The notes under the pieces were generated by a model, which saw nothing but the letters and a program-made list of their open reading frames with translations, was not told where the DNA came from and made no database searches. Below, one piece after another: positions 1 to 8,495 of a stretch of DNA of 64,000 bases (position 1 is its first letter; each line of letters starts with the position of its first letter). The DNA is from Clostridia bacterium. Lineage in GTDB: Bacteria > Bacillota > Clostridia > Christensenellales > Pumilibacteraceae. The translations under genes and the position numbers were made by a program. The DNA is taken from positions 235,213-299,212 of the forward strand of contig JAAWDP010000011.1 of the NCBI GenBank assembly GCA_022793815.1, read 5' to 3'.

Positions 1-53
1 TGCGGAATTTCGCAAACTCTCCGCGGATTACTGTTCGGAGGATTTGTTTTCAA

Positions 54-1436
54 ATGGCTCAATCAAGAAGCTTGACTTCGCAGACGAAAGCAAAAGAAAA
101 GGATACGCTCGCTTTTATAAACGGTTTTATCGACGATAATTCGTTTATGGAAACGGATATGCTTGTTAAGTCCGTCACGCCGCTCGGAGAAGCGACTGGC
201 GAAGGCGTGGTAAGCGGTTTCGGTTGCATAGGCGGTATGCAGACGGCTATATTCGCTACCGACGCCGCCGTAATGAAAGGCAGCATAGGCGAAGGCGCAG
301 TTGAAAAAATAACGCGCATCATAAACAGCGCGGTCAAAACGGGCGCACCGCTCATAGCCGTTATAGATACAAGCGGCGCGCGCTTCGGAGAGGGGGCGCG
401 CATACTCGGCGGCTACGGAAAAATATTCGACGCAATGGCAAAAGCATACGACTCGGTTACGACGGTATGTATTCTGAAAGGCAATAATTTCGGAATGATG
501 TCTTATTTTACCGCTTTTTGCGATTTTGTGGTGGCATTGGATAAATCGGTAATGGCTACAAGCAGTCCGCTTATTCTTGCGTCCAAGACCAAAGAGGACG
601 TTGCGAAAGTCGGCTCGGTGGCTGTCCATACGGCAAAAACAGGATTGATTCATGCCGTTGTCAAAACAACCGCCGAACTCAAAAAGACAGTCAAAGAGTT
701 TATTTCTCTTACGGAAGAAAGAATAGCCGATTCGGCAGACGATTTAAACAGAGCGTGCAAAGGACTCAAAGTCGGAGCAAAGCCGTCCGCAATTATCAAA
801 GAGGTATTCGATAAAGATACGTTCTTGGAATTGAGAGCGGATTATGCGCCCGAGGTTGTAACGGGGCTTGCAAGGCTCGGCGGTATAACTGTCGGTATAG
901 CGGCAAACAACGCCTCGGTGAACGAAGGCAGGCTTTCGTCAAACTCCGCCGTCAAAATCAGCGAGTTGGTCATACTTTGCGACAACATGGGAATCCCCGT
1001 AATAAATTTGGTGGATTGCGCGGGTGCCGTAAACGATTTGAGCGAGGAGAACTCGCGGCTTATTCGTGATGTCGGCATAATGCTGTACAATTACGCGAAT
1101 ACCACCAAGAAAATTTCGCTCGTGGTCGGAAAGGCAATCGGCGTGGGATATACGGCGTTTGCGGCAAATTCGATGTACGATTACAGTGCGGCTTGGACGG
1201 ACGCGGAAATAGGCGTTATGGACGCAAGCGCAACGGCTCGGCTTATTTACGGCGAGGAAATAGCCAAAGCCAAGGACAAGAAAAAAGCCGAAGAAAAATT
1301 TGCCGACGCTTATTCGGAAGAAAATATGTCTGCGCAGAACGTAGCCACGCTCGGATTGCTGGATAACGTGATAAAACCCGAACATACCCGCAGATTTTTG
1401 GTCGGTATAGTTCAGACTTTTCTGTCTGCGAGGTGA
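54..1436 (+). CDS. Carboxyltransferase subunit, 12S/MmdA-like (acyl-CoA carboxylase beta family)
   Basis: This is probably the carboxyltransferase that moves CO2 between an acyl-CoA and the biotin carrier two genes downstream. The protein has 460 residues and two crotonase-like halves. The first half carries DTSGARFGEGARILGG. The second carries GRLSSNSAVKISELVILCDN and INLVDCAGAV, as in PccB/MmdA proteins. It is shorter than classical MmdA (about 510) and divergent in the first half (KGNNFGMMSYFTAF where a Gly-rich loop is expected), so the acyl-CoA substrate is not certain. The ATG at 54 has GGAGG at 37-41, a rather long 12-nt spacing. The frame is open to the window edge, so an upstream start cannot be fully excluded, but an N-terminus of about 25 residues before FIDDNSF fits relatives. 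It is the first visible gene of a five-gene operon. Confidence 0.85.
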   Translation: MAQSRSLTSQTKAKEKDTLAFINGFIDDNSFMETDMLVKSVTPLGEATGEGVVSGFGCIGGMQTAIFATDAAVMKGSIGEGAVEKITRIINSAVKTGAPLIAVIDTSGARFGEGARILGGYGKIFDAMAKAYDSVTTVCILKGNNFGMMSYFTAFCDFVVALDKSVMATSSPLILASKTKEDVAKVGSVAVHTAKTGLIHAVVKTTAELKKTVKEFISLTEERIADSADDLNRACKGLKVGAKPSAIIKEVFDKDTFLELRADYAPEVVTGLARLGGITVGIAANNASVNEGRLSSNSAVKISELVILCDNMGIPVINLVDCAGAVNDLSEENSRLIRDVGIMLYNYANTTKKISLVVGKAIGVGYTAFAANSMYDYSAAWTDAEIGVMDASATARLIYGEEIAKAKDKKKAEEKFADAYSEENMSAQNVATLGLLDNVIKPEHTRRFLVGIVQTFLSAR

Positions 1437-1441
1437 GCCGT

Positions 1442-1825
1442 ATGAAAGGATTGTTGCTGGCGGCATCGGGTGCCGATATAGATATGAGTAAATATTTCGA
1501 ATTTTTCAATTCGGATATGTCGCTCGGAAAAGCGGCTTTGATTGCTGTTTTGGGAATATCGGTTGTCCTTGTTATTCTGCTTGTTCTTGTGGGATTGCTT
1601 ACGGTGTTTGAAAAGATTTTTTCGTCGCTGTCCAAGAAATCCGAAGCAAAATCGAAACAGACGGCAAACGCCGTGTCTGCGGAAGATGAAAGCGACGAGG
1701 AAACGGTTGCCGCGATTGTCGCGGCGGTCACAATGTTATATGCGGAGGATTGCGGCGAAGACAGCGTTCCGCCGTTTGTCGTCAGACGCATAAAACAGGT
1801 AAGCCAATTAAATTCAAAGAGATAA
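1442..1825 (+). CDS. OadG/MmdD-like small membrane subunit of Na+-pumping decarboxylase
   Basis: This is a small membrane protein of about 127 residues. It has one hydrophobic helix (AVLGISVVLVILLVLVGLLT) followed by a charged, Lys/Glu-rich cytoplasmic stretch, the layout of the gamma/delta subunits that hold biotin-dependent decarboxylase complexes together at the membrane. An upstream in-frame GTG at 1433 exists, but the ATG at 1442 sits 5 nt after GAGGTGA and is preferred. It begins just after the stop of the carboxyltransferase gene. The C-terminus (ETVAAIVAAVTMLYAED...VVRRIKQ) resembles the short OadG-like tails seen in clostridial versions of this operon. The assignment rests on topology and operon position more than on catalytic motifs. 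Confidence 0.75.
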   Translation: MKGLLLAASGADIDMSKYFEFFNSDMSLGKAALIAVLGISVVLVILLVLVGLLTVFEKIFSSLSKKSEAKSKQTANAVSAEDESDEETVAAIVAAVTMLYAEDCGEDSVPPFVVRRIKQVSQLNSKR

Positions 1826-1846
1826 TGCATCGGAGGAATGTAAACA

Positions 1847-2191
1847 ATGCGTAAATTCAATGTAAATGTAAACGGTAAAAGTTATGTCGTCGAAGTGGAC
1901 GAAGTCGGCGCGGAAACAGCAGCGCCCGCGCCCGTGGCGGCAGCGGCTGCTCCCGTCGCGGTTGCGGCAGCGCCAGCAGGCGGAAGCATCGTCAAGGCGC
2001 CCATGCCCGGACTTGTTCTCAGATTCGGAGCCGAGAACGGCGCGACGGTCAAAAAAGGCGATAAAATAGTGGTTCTCGAAGCGATGAAAATGGAAAACGA
2101 CATCGTTGCCAATGCGGACGGCAAAGTCACGTTTTTGGTCAAACCCGGCGATAACGTGGTATCGGGCGCCGATTTGGCTTCGATAAATTGA
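1847..2191 (+). CDS. Biotin carboxyl carrier subunit (biotin/lipoyl attachment protein)
   Basis: This 114-residue protein carries the biotin that shuttles CO2 between the carboxyltransferase and the membrane pump. A short N-terminal segment is followed by an Ala/Pro/Val-rich flexible linker at about residues 25-47. The C-terminal biotinyl domain begins GGSIVKAPMPGLVLRFG and contains the biotinylation motif EAMKMEN, so Lys81 is the predicted attachment site. ATG 1847 has GGAGG upstream. Its size and linker match MmdC or the 1.3S subunit of transcarboxylase. It is the only biotin domain in the operon, so both carboxyltransferases (54-1436 and 3389-4786) presumably use it. Confidence 0.93.
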   Translation: MRKFNVNVNGKSYVVEVDEVGAETAAPAPVAAAAAPVAVAAAPAGGSIVKAPMPGLVLRFGAENGATVKKGDKIVVLEAMKMENDIVANADGKVTFLVKPGDNVVSGADLASIN

Positions 2192-2217
2192 CCGTCGGCA
2201 GCGGAGGTTTACCGTAA

Positions 2218-3369
2218 ATGAATTTTTTGGAAATACTGCAAAACCTATGGGAAAGCACGGGCATTTACGCATCTACCGATTGGCGTAACTATGTTATGAT
2301 AGCGGTTTCGCTTGTGCTGTTCTATCTTGCGATAGGACGCGGTTACGAGCCGCTGCTGCTGCTTCCCATTGCGTTCGGAATGCTGATTGTCAATATTCCG
2401 GGCGGTTACGAGATATTGTATGCGGACGGTTCCGACGGAACGGCGGGCGGTCTGTTATACTATCTTTACATGGGTGTAGACAAAGTTATATTCCCGCCGC
2501 TTATTTTCCTCGGCATCGGAGCTATGACGGATTTCGGTCCGCTGATTGCCAATCCCAGAAGTCTGCTTCTCGGTGCGGCGGCGCAGCTCGGCATATTCGT
2601 CACGTTCTTCGGCGCGGTTTTTTTGGGATTCAAAGGCGCGGCGGCGGCGGCTACCGCCATAATCGGCGGAGCGGACGGACCTACGGCAATTTGGCTTACT
2701 CAAATGCTGGGGCAGAAAGATTTGTTGCCGATAATCGCCATTGCCGCATATTCGTACATGGCGCTTATTCCTATAATACAGCCGCCCATAATGAAACTGC
2801 TTACCACGAAAAAGGAACGCAGTATCCGCATGGAGCAGCTTCGCGAAGTGAGCAAGCGGGAAAAAATAATTTTCCCCATACTCGTAACAGCGCTGTGCGG
2901 ACTTATTCTGCCGTCGGCATTGCCGCTTGTGGGAATGCTTATGCTCGGCAATCTGCTTAAAGAGAGCGGAGTTACCGACAGACTCGCAAAGACCGCAAGC
3001 AACGAGCTCATAAACATAGTCACGATATTGCTCGGTGTCGTTGTAGGCTCGAAAGCGCTCGGACCCGTGTTCCTTGCGCCCACTACGATATTTATAATCA
3101 TACTCGGTCTGGTTGCCTTCGTAATAGGTACGATGGGCGGCGTGCTTATGGCGAAGCTTATGAATGTTTTGTCTGGCGGAAAGATAAATCCGCTTATAGG
3201 CAGTGCGGGTGTTTCGGCTGTTCCCATGGCGGCGCGCGTGTCGCAGAAAGTCGGTCAGAAAGAAGTGCCCGATAACTATTTGCTTATGCATGCAATGGGA
3301 CCCAACGTGGCAGGCGTAATAGGTTCGGCTGTCGCCGCAGGATTGCTTCTTGCCGTGTTCGGCGGTTAA
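2218..3369 (+). CDS. Na+-translocating decarboxylase beta subunit (OadB/MmdB/GcdB family)
   Basis: This is the integral membrane subunit that decarboxylates carboxybiotin and exports Na+. It has 383 residues with many hydrophobic helices and the family signature [16 protein letters not shown] near residue 149, which includes the Asp implicated in Na+ transport in characterised OadB. Other recognisable stretches are [21 protein letters not shown] and the C-terminal [21 protein letters not shown] 2218 follows a GGAGG (2203-2207). The length is close to the family norm of about 375-435, which lacks the N-terminal extension of some members. Its position between the biotin carrier and the OadA-like gene makes a membrane-bound complex likely. 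Confidence 0.95.
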   Translation: MNFLEILQNLWESTGIYASTDWRNYVMIAVSLVLFYLAIGRGYEPLLLLPIAFGMLIVNIPGGYEILYADGSDGTAGGLLYYLYMGVDKVIFPPLIFLGIGAMTDFGPLIANPRSLLLGAAAQLGIFVTFFGAVFLGFKGAAAAATAIIGGADGPTAIWLTQMLGQKDLLPIIAIAAYSYMALIPIIQPPIMKLLTTKKERSIRMEQLREVSKREKIIFPILVTALCGLILPSALPLVGMLMLGNLLKESGVTDRLAKTASNELINIVTILLGVVVGSKALGPVFLAPTTIFIIILGLVAFVIGTMGGVLMAKLMNVLSGGKINPLIGSAGVSAVPMAARVSQKVGQKEVPDNYLLMHAMGPNVAGVIGSAVAAGLLLAVFGG

Positions 3370-3388
3370 ATAATTAGGAGATAACGAT

Positions 3389-4786
3389 ATGGCTAAGGTT
3401 AAAATAATGGAAACGGTTCTTCGCGACGCACATCAATCGCAGGCTGCGACGCGAATGAAAATAGAAGAAATGCTTCCTATTGCCGACAAACTCGACAAAG
3501 TCGGTTATTATGCTTTGGAAGCGTGGGGCGGAGCTACTTTCGATTCGTGCCTTCGTTATTTGAACGAAGACCCGTGGGAAAGATTGCGTATGCTTAGAAA
3601 AGCGCTTCCCAATACGAAGTTGCAAATGCTGCTCCGCGGACAGAATTTGCTCGGCTACAAGCACTATGCCGACGACGTCGTCGACAGTTTCTGCCGTCTG
3701 TCCGTTAAAAACGGTATCGACATTATACGTATATTCGATGCGCTTAACGACCCGCGCAATATGCGGCAGGCAATCGAAAGTACGAAAAAATACAAAGGAA
3801 CCGTAGAAGCGGCTATAAGTTATACGACAAGCAAGGTGCACACCATAGACTATTTTGTCAATCTTGCGGTCGAACTCGAAAAAATGGGCGCGGATATAAT
3901 CTGTATAAAGGATATGGCAAATCTTTTGCTGCCTTATACCGCTTACGAACTTGTATCGCGCTTGAAAGAAAAAGTAAAAGTGCCTCTTCACCTTCACACG
4001 CACAATACCGCGGGAACAGGCGATATGACCAACCTCAAAGCGGTCGAAGCGGGTTGCGATATAGTGGACTGCGCGCTTTCGCCTCTCGGAAACGGAACAA
4101 GTCAGCCCGCTACCGAATCGTTTGTCGCTACGCTTCAAGGCACCGAATACGATACGGGACTCGATTTGCATGCGCTCAACGAACTCACAGTTTATTTCAA
4201 AAAAGTCGCACAGCGTTTGACCGAAGACGGATTCCTCAGTCCGCAGGTATTGAAAGTAGACGTAAATGCACTCATTTATCAAGTGCCGGGAGGAATGCTG
4301 TCAAATTTGATAAGCCAACTGAAACAGCAGGGTGCATCGGATAAACTGCTTGCCGTTTTGGAAGAAGTTCCCCGCGTAAGAGCCGACCTCGGTTATCCTC
4401 CTCTTGTAACGCCGTCCAGTCAGATAGTCGGCACGCAGGCTGTGCTCAACGTGATTTCCGGCGAGCGTTATCAAATGGTTACAAAAGAAACCAAAGGAAT
4501 GCTTATCGGCGAATACGGCAAATTGCCCGTAGAACCCGATGCGAAGATAGTCAAGAAGATTATCGGCGATACGCCGAGAATAACATGCCGCCCCGCAGAC
4601 AACATAAAGCCCGAATTGGAAACTTATAAAAACGAAATTGCGGAGTATATCGAGCAAGAAGAGGATATACTTACTTATGCGCTGTTTCCGCAGCTTGCGG
4701 TTCCGTTTTTCAAACGCCGTCAAGCGGCTGAAAGCGGCATAGATAAAACTATTTTCGATAAGGAGAATCAAGTTCATCCCGTATGA
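3389..4786 (+). CDS. Oxaloacetate decarboxylase alpha / pyruvate carboxylase subunit B (5S-like carboxyltransferase)
   Basis: This TIM-barrel carboxyltransferase acts on oxaloacetate/pyruvate. It has 465 residues and lacks the C-terminal biotinyl domain of classical OadA, like the 5S subunit of transcarboxylase. Active-site features are present: METVLRDAHQS at the N-terminus, KDMANLL near residue 174 (the usual carbamylated Lys) and the metal-binding HLHTHNTAGTGDM near residue 201, followed by the PYC_OADA post-barrel domain. An SD-like AGGAG precedes ATG 3389. The stop overlaps the surE start by 4 nt (ATGA). The carboxyl group must be passed to the separate biotin protein at 1847-2191. Confidence 0.93.
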   Translation: MAKVKIMETVLRDAHQSQAATRMKIEEMLPIADKLDKVGYYALEAWGGATFDSCLRYLNEDPWERLRMLRKALPNTKLQMLLRGQNLLGYKHYADDVVDSFCRLSVKNGIDIIRIFDALNDPRNMRQAIESTKKYKGTVEAAISYTTSKVHTIDYFVNLAVELEKMGADIICIKDMANLLLPYTAYELVSRLKEKVKVPLHLHTHNTAGTGDMTNLKAVEAGCDIVDCALSPLGNGTSQPATESFVATLQGTEYDTGLDLHALNELTVYFKKVAQRLTEDGFLSPQVLKVDVNALIYQVPGGMLSNLISQLKQQGASDKLLAVLEEVPRVRADLGYPPLVTPSSQIVGTQAVLNVISGERYQMVTKETKGMLIGEYGKLPVEPDAKIVKKIIGDTPRITCRPADNIKPELETYKNEIAEYIEQEEDILTYALFPQLAVPFFKRRQAAESGIDKTIFDKENQVHPV

Positions 4787-5529
4787 AAGTGCTGATTGTC
4801 AACGACGACGGAATAGATTCCGCAGGGATTCGTATTCTTGCGGAGCGTTTCCGTGTCGGGAATGATATAATGGTGGTGGCCCCGATGCGTCAGCGTTCGG
4901 GGTTTAGCCATTCTCTTACCATTGACGATGACATTTTTTACGAAAAAAGAGATTTTCCTTATCCAGCATTTGCCATATCGGGAACTCCTGCCGATTGTAC
5001 AAAAACGGGGATACTTTATTTTAATAAAGGCGAACCGTTTGATTTGGTTCTTTCGGGCATCAACAACGGACCGAATTTGGGAACGGATATACTTTACAGC
5101 GGCACGGTTGCCGCGGCAACGGAGGGCGCTTTGCATTCGGTGCCTTCGATTGCGGTCAGCTTGGAAAAATGGAACTGCGACGAAATGTTTTACCGTCAAG
5201 CCGCCGATTTTTTATTCGAAAATATTGACGGTTTCATGCGTGCCTGCGCCGAATTCGGAGGGGTTCTTAACATAAACTATCCCGTAGTAAAACCGTTTTG
5301 CGGCATTAAATTTACCGCATCGGGTATAAATTTGTATAACGACCGTTATGCCGAGGGGTCGAAATCGGGTTCTGTCCGTATCGTGGGACAGCCTACGCCG
5401 CATACGCTTAACTCCGCCGACTGCGACGTAGAGCTGATTAAAAAAGGTTATGTAACCGTGACGCCTCTTTCTTCCGAGAGAAACGATACCGCGGCTTTGA
5501 ATACAATTAAAGGAATGAAGATTTTTTGA
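4783..5529 (+). CDS. surE: 5'/3'-nucleotidase SurE
   Basis: SurE is a metal-dependent phosphatase acting on nucleoside monophosphates. The protein has 248 residues, the normal length. It opens with MKVLIVNDDGIDSAGI, whose Asp-Asp pair binds the metal. It also shows RSGFSHSLT, SGTPADC, SGINNGPNLGTDILYSGTVAAA and IAVSL, all standard SurE blocks. The ATG overlaps the preceding stop as ATGA. The next gene starts by a TTGA overlap, so the metabolic operon is translationally coupled into this housekeeping run. Confidence 0.96.
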   Translation: MKVLIVNDDGIDSAGIRILAERFRVGNDIMVVAPMRQRSGFSHSLTIDDDIFYEKRDFPYPAFAISGTPADCTKTGILYFNKGEPFDLVLSGINNGPNLGTDILYSGTVAAATEGALHSVPSIAVSLEKWNCDEMFYRQAADFLFENIDGFMRACAEFGGVLNINYPVVKPFCGIKFTASGINLYNDRYAEGSKSGSVRIVGQPTPHTLNSADCDVELIKKGYVTVTPLSSERNDTAALNTIKGMKIF

Positions 5530-6758
5530 CGGACGTAATAGTCATAGGCGCGGGAGCGTCGGGGCTTGCCGCCGCGGGCATGTGCGCAAGCTGCAATAAA
5601 AGCGTACTGGTATTGGACAGAAACGAAAAAACCGGTAAAAAGCTTTACATCACGGGCAAGGGGCGTTGCAACTTGACCAACAATTGCGAACCTCGGGACT
5701 TTCTGCGTAATGTCGTTTCGGGAAGCAAATTCCTGTACAGCAGTCTGTTTCGTTATCCGCCGTATCGGACAATGGAATTTTTCGAGAACTTGGGACTTAA
5801 AGTCAAGACCGAGCGCGGAGGACGCGTGTTTCCGATAAGCGACAAGTCCTCGGACGTCATTAAAGCGCTTACCGCGTATGCCGCGGATAACGGCGCGCAA
5901 ATCCGTTTAAACAGCAGAGCCGTAAAAATAGATAAGGAAAACGGCGTGTTCTGCGTTCGTTTGGACGGCGGCGAGGTTTTGAAAAGCCGCAAACTGATAA
6001 TCGCGTGCGGAGGAAAAAGTTATTCGTCGACGGGAAGCAGCGGCGACGGTTATATATTTGCCGAGCGTTTCGGACATACAGTCGTGAAAACCGTGGGAGC
6101 GCTTGTACCGCTCAGACTTAAAGACGATGTAAAAGCCCTCGAAGGACTGGCATTGAAAAACGTGTCCGTTACGGCAGAGGGAAACGGTTTTAGCGAAAGC
6201 GCATTCGGCGAAATGCTGTTTACGTCCGACGGCGTTTCGGGTCCTACGGTTCTTACGCTTTCCAGTATGATTAACCGAAAAGACCTCAAAGGCGCAAAAC
6301 TCGTGATTGACCTTAAACCCGCGCTCGACTGTAAAAAACTCGACGAGCGCATTTTGAGCGATTTTGCAAAACAGTCGAACAAGCAGCTTAAAAATGCGCT
6401 TTTCGACCTATTGCCGCGTTCTCTGATACCGTTTATAATCTCTTACTGTTCATTCGACGGCACGACATACATAAATTCCGTTACGAAAGAACAGCGCGAT
6501 AAGTTGTTGAACGCAATTAAGAGGCTGACTTTTCATATCGACTCGCTTTACGGCGTCGAAAATGCAATAGTTACGGCAGGCGGTGTGGATTTGAAGGAAA
6601 TCGACCCCACGACAATGGAAAGTAAACTTGTCGAAAACTTGTACTTCGCAGGAGAAACATTGGATGTCGACGCTCTCACGGGCGGTTACAATATACAGAT
6701 AGCGCTTTCCACGGGCTTTGCGGCAGGCGAGAGCGCGGGAGGAAACAATGGCAATTGA
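5526..6758 (+). CDS. HI0933-family NAD(P)/FAD-dependent oxidoreductase (flavoprotein)
   Basis: This is a 410-residue flavoprotein of the HI0933/BaiN-like family. The Rossmann dinucleotide motif VIGAGASGLAAAGMCA lies at the N-terminus. It is followed by KKLYITGKGRCNLTNNC, a family hallmark, then the glycine-rich ACGGKSYSSTGSSGDGY. The C-terminal FAD-contacting segment is GGYNIQIALSTGFAAG. The physiological substrate is unknown for most members. The start is inferred as TTG 5526, overlapping the surE stop, because the Rossmann strand begins immediately after it and no ATG lies nearby. The 3' end overlaps the ribosome binding site and start of the AroH-Cmk gene by 11 nt. Confidence 0.9.
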   Translation: MTDVIVIGAGASGLAAAGMCASCNKSVLVLDRNEKTGKKLYITGKGRCNLTNNCEPRDFLRNVVSGSKFLYSSLFRYPPYRTMEFFENLGLKVKTERGGRVFPISDKSSDVIKALTAYAADNGAQIRLNSRAVKIDKENGVFCVRLDGGEVLKSRKLIIACGGKSYSSTGSSGDGYIFAERFGHTVVKTVGALVPLRLKDDVKALEGLALKNVSVTAEGNGFSESAFGEMLFTSDGVSGPTVLTLSSMINRKDLKGAKLVIDLKPALDCKKLDERILSDFAKQSNKQLKNALFDLLPRSLIPFIISYCSFDGTTYINSVTKEQRDKLLNAIKRLTFHIDSLYGVENAIVTAGGVDLKEIDPTTMESKLVENLYFAGETLDVDALTGGYNIQIALSTGFAAGESAGGNNGN

Positions 6759-7800
6759 AAAAATATCGGCAATACGCGGCGCGACAACTGCGGAAGAAAA
6801 CAGTGCGGCGGCAATACGCGAGAGTACGGAAGAACTTGTCCGCATTATGATTGCGGAGAATAAAATAGACAAAAGTGCGCGAAGCGCTGTTTCTTGCATT
6901 GTGAGCACAAGTGCCGATATTACGGCGCTTTATCCTGCGCGTGTAATCAGAGAGAGCGGGCTTTTGGATTGCCCGATGTTCAGCTGTCTTGAACCCGATA
7001 TGGACGGGGCACTGCCTTTTTGTATCAGGATTATGCTTACGGTAAGCGATACGAAGAAAGCATGCGCGGATATTAAGCACGTTTATTTGCATGAGGCTAA
7101 GCGTCTGCGCCCCGATTTGTCAAAACCGTTTGCCGTCGCGATAGACGGACCGAGCGGCGCAGGAAAGAGCACTGTGGCAAAATTGCTTTCCAAAGCCCAT
7201 AATATGACTTACCTCGATACGGGGGCTATGTACCGCGCCATCGGTTTGAAAATGCATAACTGCGGTGTGGCTTTGGATGATACCCGTAAAATAGAGCATA
7301 CTCTTGAAAACACCGACATAACGGTAACGTCAAAAGACGGAGTGCAGCACGTCTTGCTCGACGGACAAGACGTGAGCGAAGAAATCCGCAAACATTTTGT
7401 TTCGAAATTGGCAAGCGATTTTTCGGCGGTCAAACAGGTCAGACTCAAACTTGTAGAGATGCAGCGCAAGATTGCAAGCGGAAAGGATTGCATTCTCGAC
7501 GGCAGGGATATCGGCACATACGTGCTTCCCGACGCGGCGGTTAAGATATATTTGACTGCCGGCGTAAAGGTACGGGCACGCCGCCGTTTCGACGAACTTA
7601 CCGCAAAAGGCGAAAAATGCGAATTGGATAAAATCGAAAAAGACATAGAAAGCCGCGACTATAACGATATGCACCGCGATTTCGCACCGCTCAGAAAAGC
7701 GGAGGATGCCGTAGAAGTGGTTACGGATAATATGGATATAGAGGAAGTTGTGCGCCGTATCGGCGAAATAATCGAAAATAAGAGGAGCAATGCAAAGTGA
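6748..7800 (+). CDS. cmk: Chorismate mutase (AroH type) - cytidylate kinase fusion
   Basis: This is a two-domain enzyme of 350 residues. Residues about 1-125 are an AroH-type chorismate mutase (IRGATTAEENS, LYPARVIRESG, FCIRIMLTV, HVYLHEA.RLRPDL). Residues about 128-350 are cytidylate kinase, with P-loop IDGPSGAGKSTVAKLL near residue 132, YLDTGAMYRAIGLK and DGRDIGTYVLPDA. The ATG at 6748 is chosen over the in-frame TTG at 6718 because GGGAGGA lies just upstream. In the AroH part the Arg and Tyr active-site positions are kept, but the loop holding the catalytic Glu of Bacillus AroH is one residue shorter (CLEPDMDGALP). It couples to plsC by a GTGA overlap. One half makes prephenate from chorismate, the other phosphorylates CMP. 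Confidence 0.9.
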   Translation: MAIEKISAIRGATTAEENSAAAIRESTEELVRIMIAENKIDKSARSAVSCIVSTSADITALYPARVIRESGLLDCPMFSCLEPDMDGALPFCIRIMLTVSDTKKACADIKHVYLHEAKRLRPDLSKPFAVAIDGPSGAGKSTVAKLLSKAHNMTYLDTGAMYRAIGLKMHNCGVALDDTRKIEHTLENTDITVTSKDGVQHVLLDGQDVSEEIRKHFVSKLASDFSAVKQVRLKLVEMQRKIASGKDCILDGRDIGTYVLPDAAVKIYLTAGVKVRARRRFDELTAKGEKCELDKIEKDIESRDYNDMHRDFAPLRKAEDAVEVVTDNMDIEEVVRRIGEIIENKRSNAK

Positions 7801-8495
7801 ATCTGTTTTATTCGATTGCCAAAGCAATAGTTTATTTGCCGTTTAAAATTTTGTTTCCGACCAAAATCATCGGCAAAAGAAATTTTCCGCGAAAAACCAA
7901 AGTGATTACGGTCAGCAACCATATTTCATGGACGGACATTCCCGTCGTTGCGGTCTCGCTGCCCGGATACCGCCACTTTATAGCCAAAAAAGAGATAGGG
8001 CGCAAGCCGTTCGTCAGGTGGCTTACAAAGTCGCTCGGCGCGGTTTTCGTAGACCGCGGCAAAGCGGATATGGCGTCCATGAGGGAAACGATAGGTTTAC
8101 TTAAAAAAGGCGAAAGCATTTCCATATTTCCCGAGGGCACGCGCAATAAGGTCGATACGTCGATGAATGAGGTAAAGAGCGGTATTGTAATGTTTTCGGT
8201 TAAAGGAGACGCGCCCGTCGTGCCGGTCATGATTTACGGAAAAGGCAGGGTATTCAGACGCAATTATATTTACGTCGGAGTGCCTTTCGAGCTCACTCAA
8301 ATAAAAAACCGCAGATTGGATACGCCTGCTATGAACGAGGGAGTCGCGGCTGTTACCGCAAAAATGGAACAGGCAAAAGAACTGCTTGATTTCTATGTGG
8401 AAAACCGCAAAAAAAAGGATTTCAAATTACTGTGCAAGCAGGCAAAACGTGCGCGTAAAAAGGCGCTGAAATATGCGGCGGGGTGTGATGCGTGA
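7797..8495 (+). CDS. plsC: 1-acyl-sn-glycerol-3-phosphate acyltransferase
   Basis: PlsC acylates lysophosphatidic acid to phosphatidic acid at the membrane. The protein has 232 residues. The catalytic HxxxxD motif appears as NHISWTD near residue 41, the FPEGTR motif near residue 111, and VPVMIYGKGR forms the later block. An N-terminal hydrophobic segment precedes the catalytic box. The start is GTG 7797, overlapping the cmk stop. The order cmk-plsC-ispH/rpsA is common in Clostridia and supports the call. The Lys/Arg-rich C-terminal tail (KKKDFKLLCKQAKRARKKALK) is unusually basic and may associate with membrane phospholipid. Confidence 0.93.
   Translation: MNLFYSIAKAIVYLPFKILFPTKIIGKRNFPRKTKVITVSNHISWTDIPVVAVSLPGYRHFIAKKEIGRKPFVRWLTKSLGAVFVDRGKADMASMRETIGLLKKGESISIFPEGTRNKVDTSMNEVKSGIVMFSVKGDAPVVPVMIYGKGRVFRRNYIYVGVPFELTQIKNRRLDTPAMNEGVAAVTAKMEQAKELLDFYVENRKKKDFKLLCKQAKRARKKALKYAAGCDA

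Noticed and set aside
3374..4282. 302-codon minus-strand frame opposite the OadA-like gene
   Set aside because: It is antisense to active-site regions of a conserved enzyme and has no recognisable motif.
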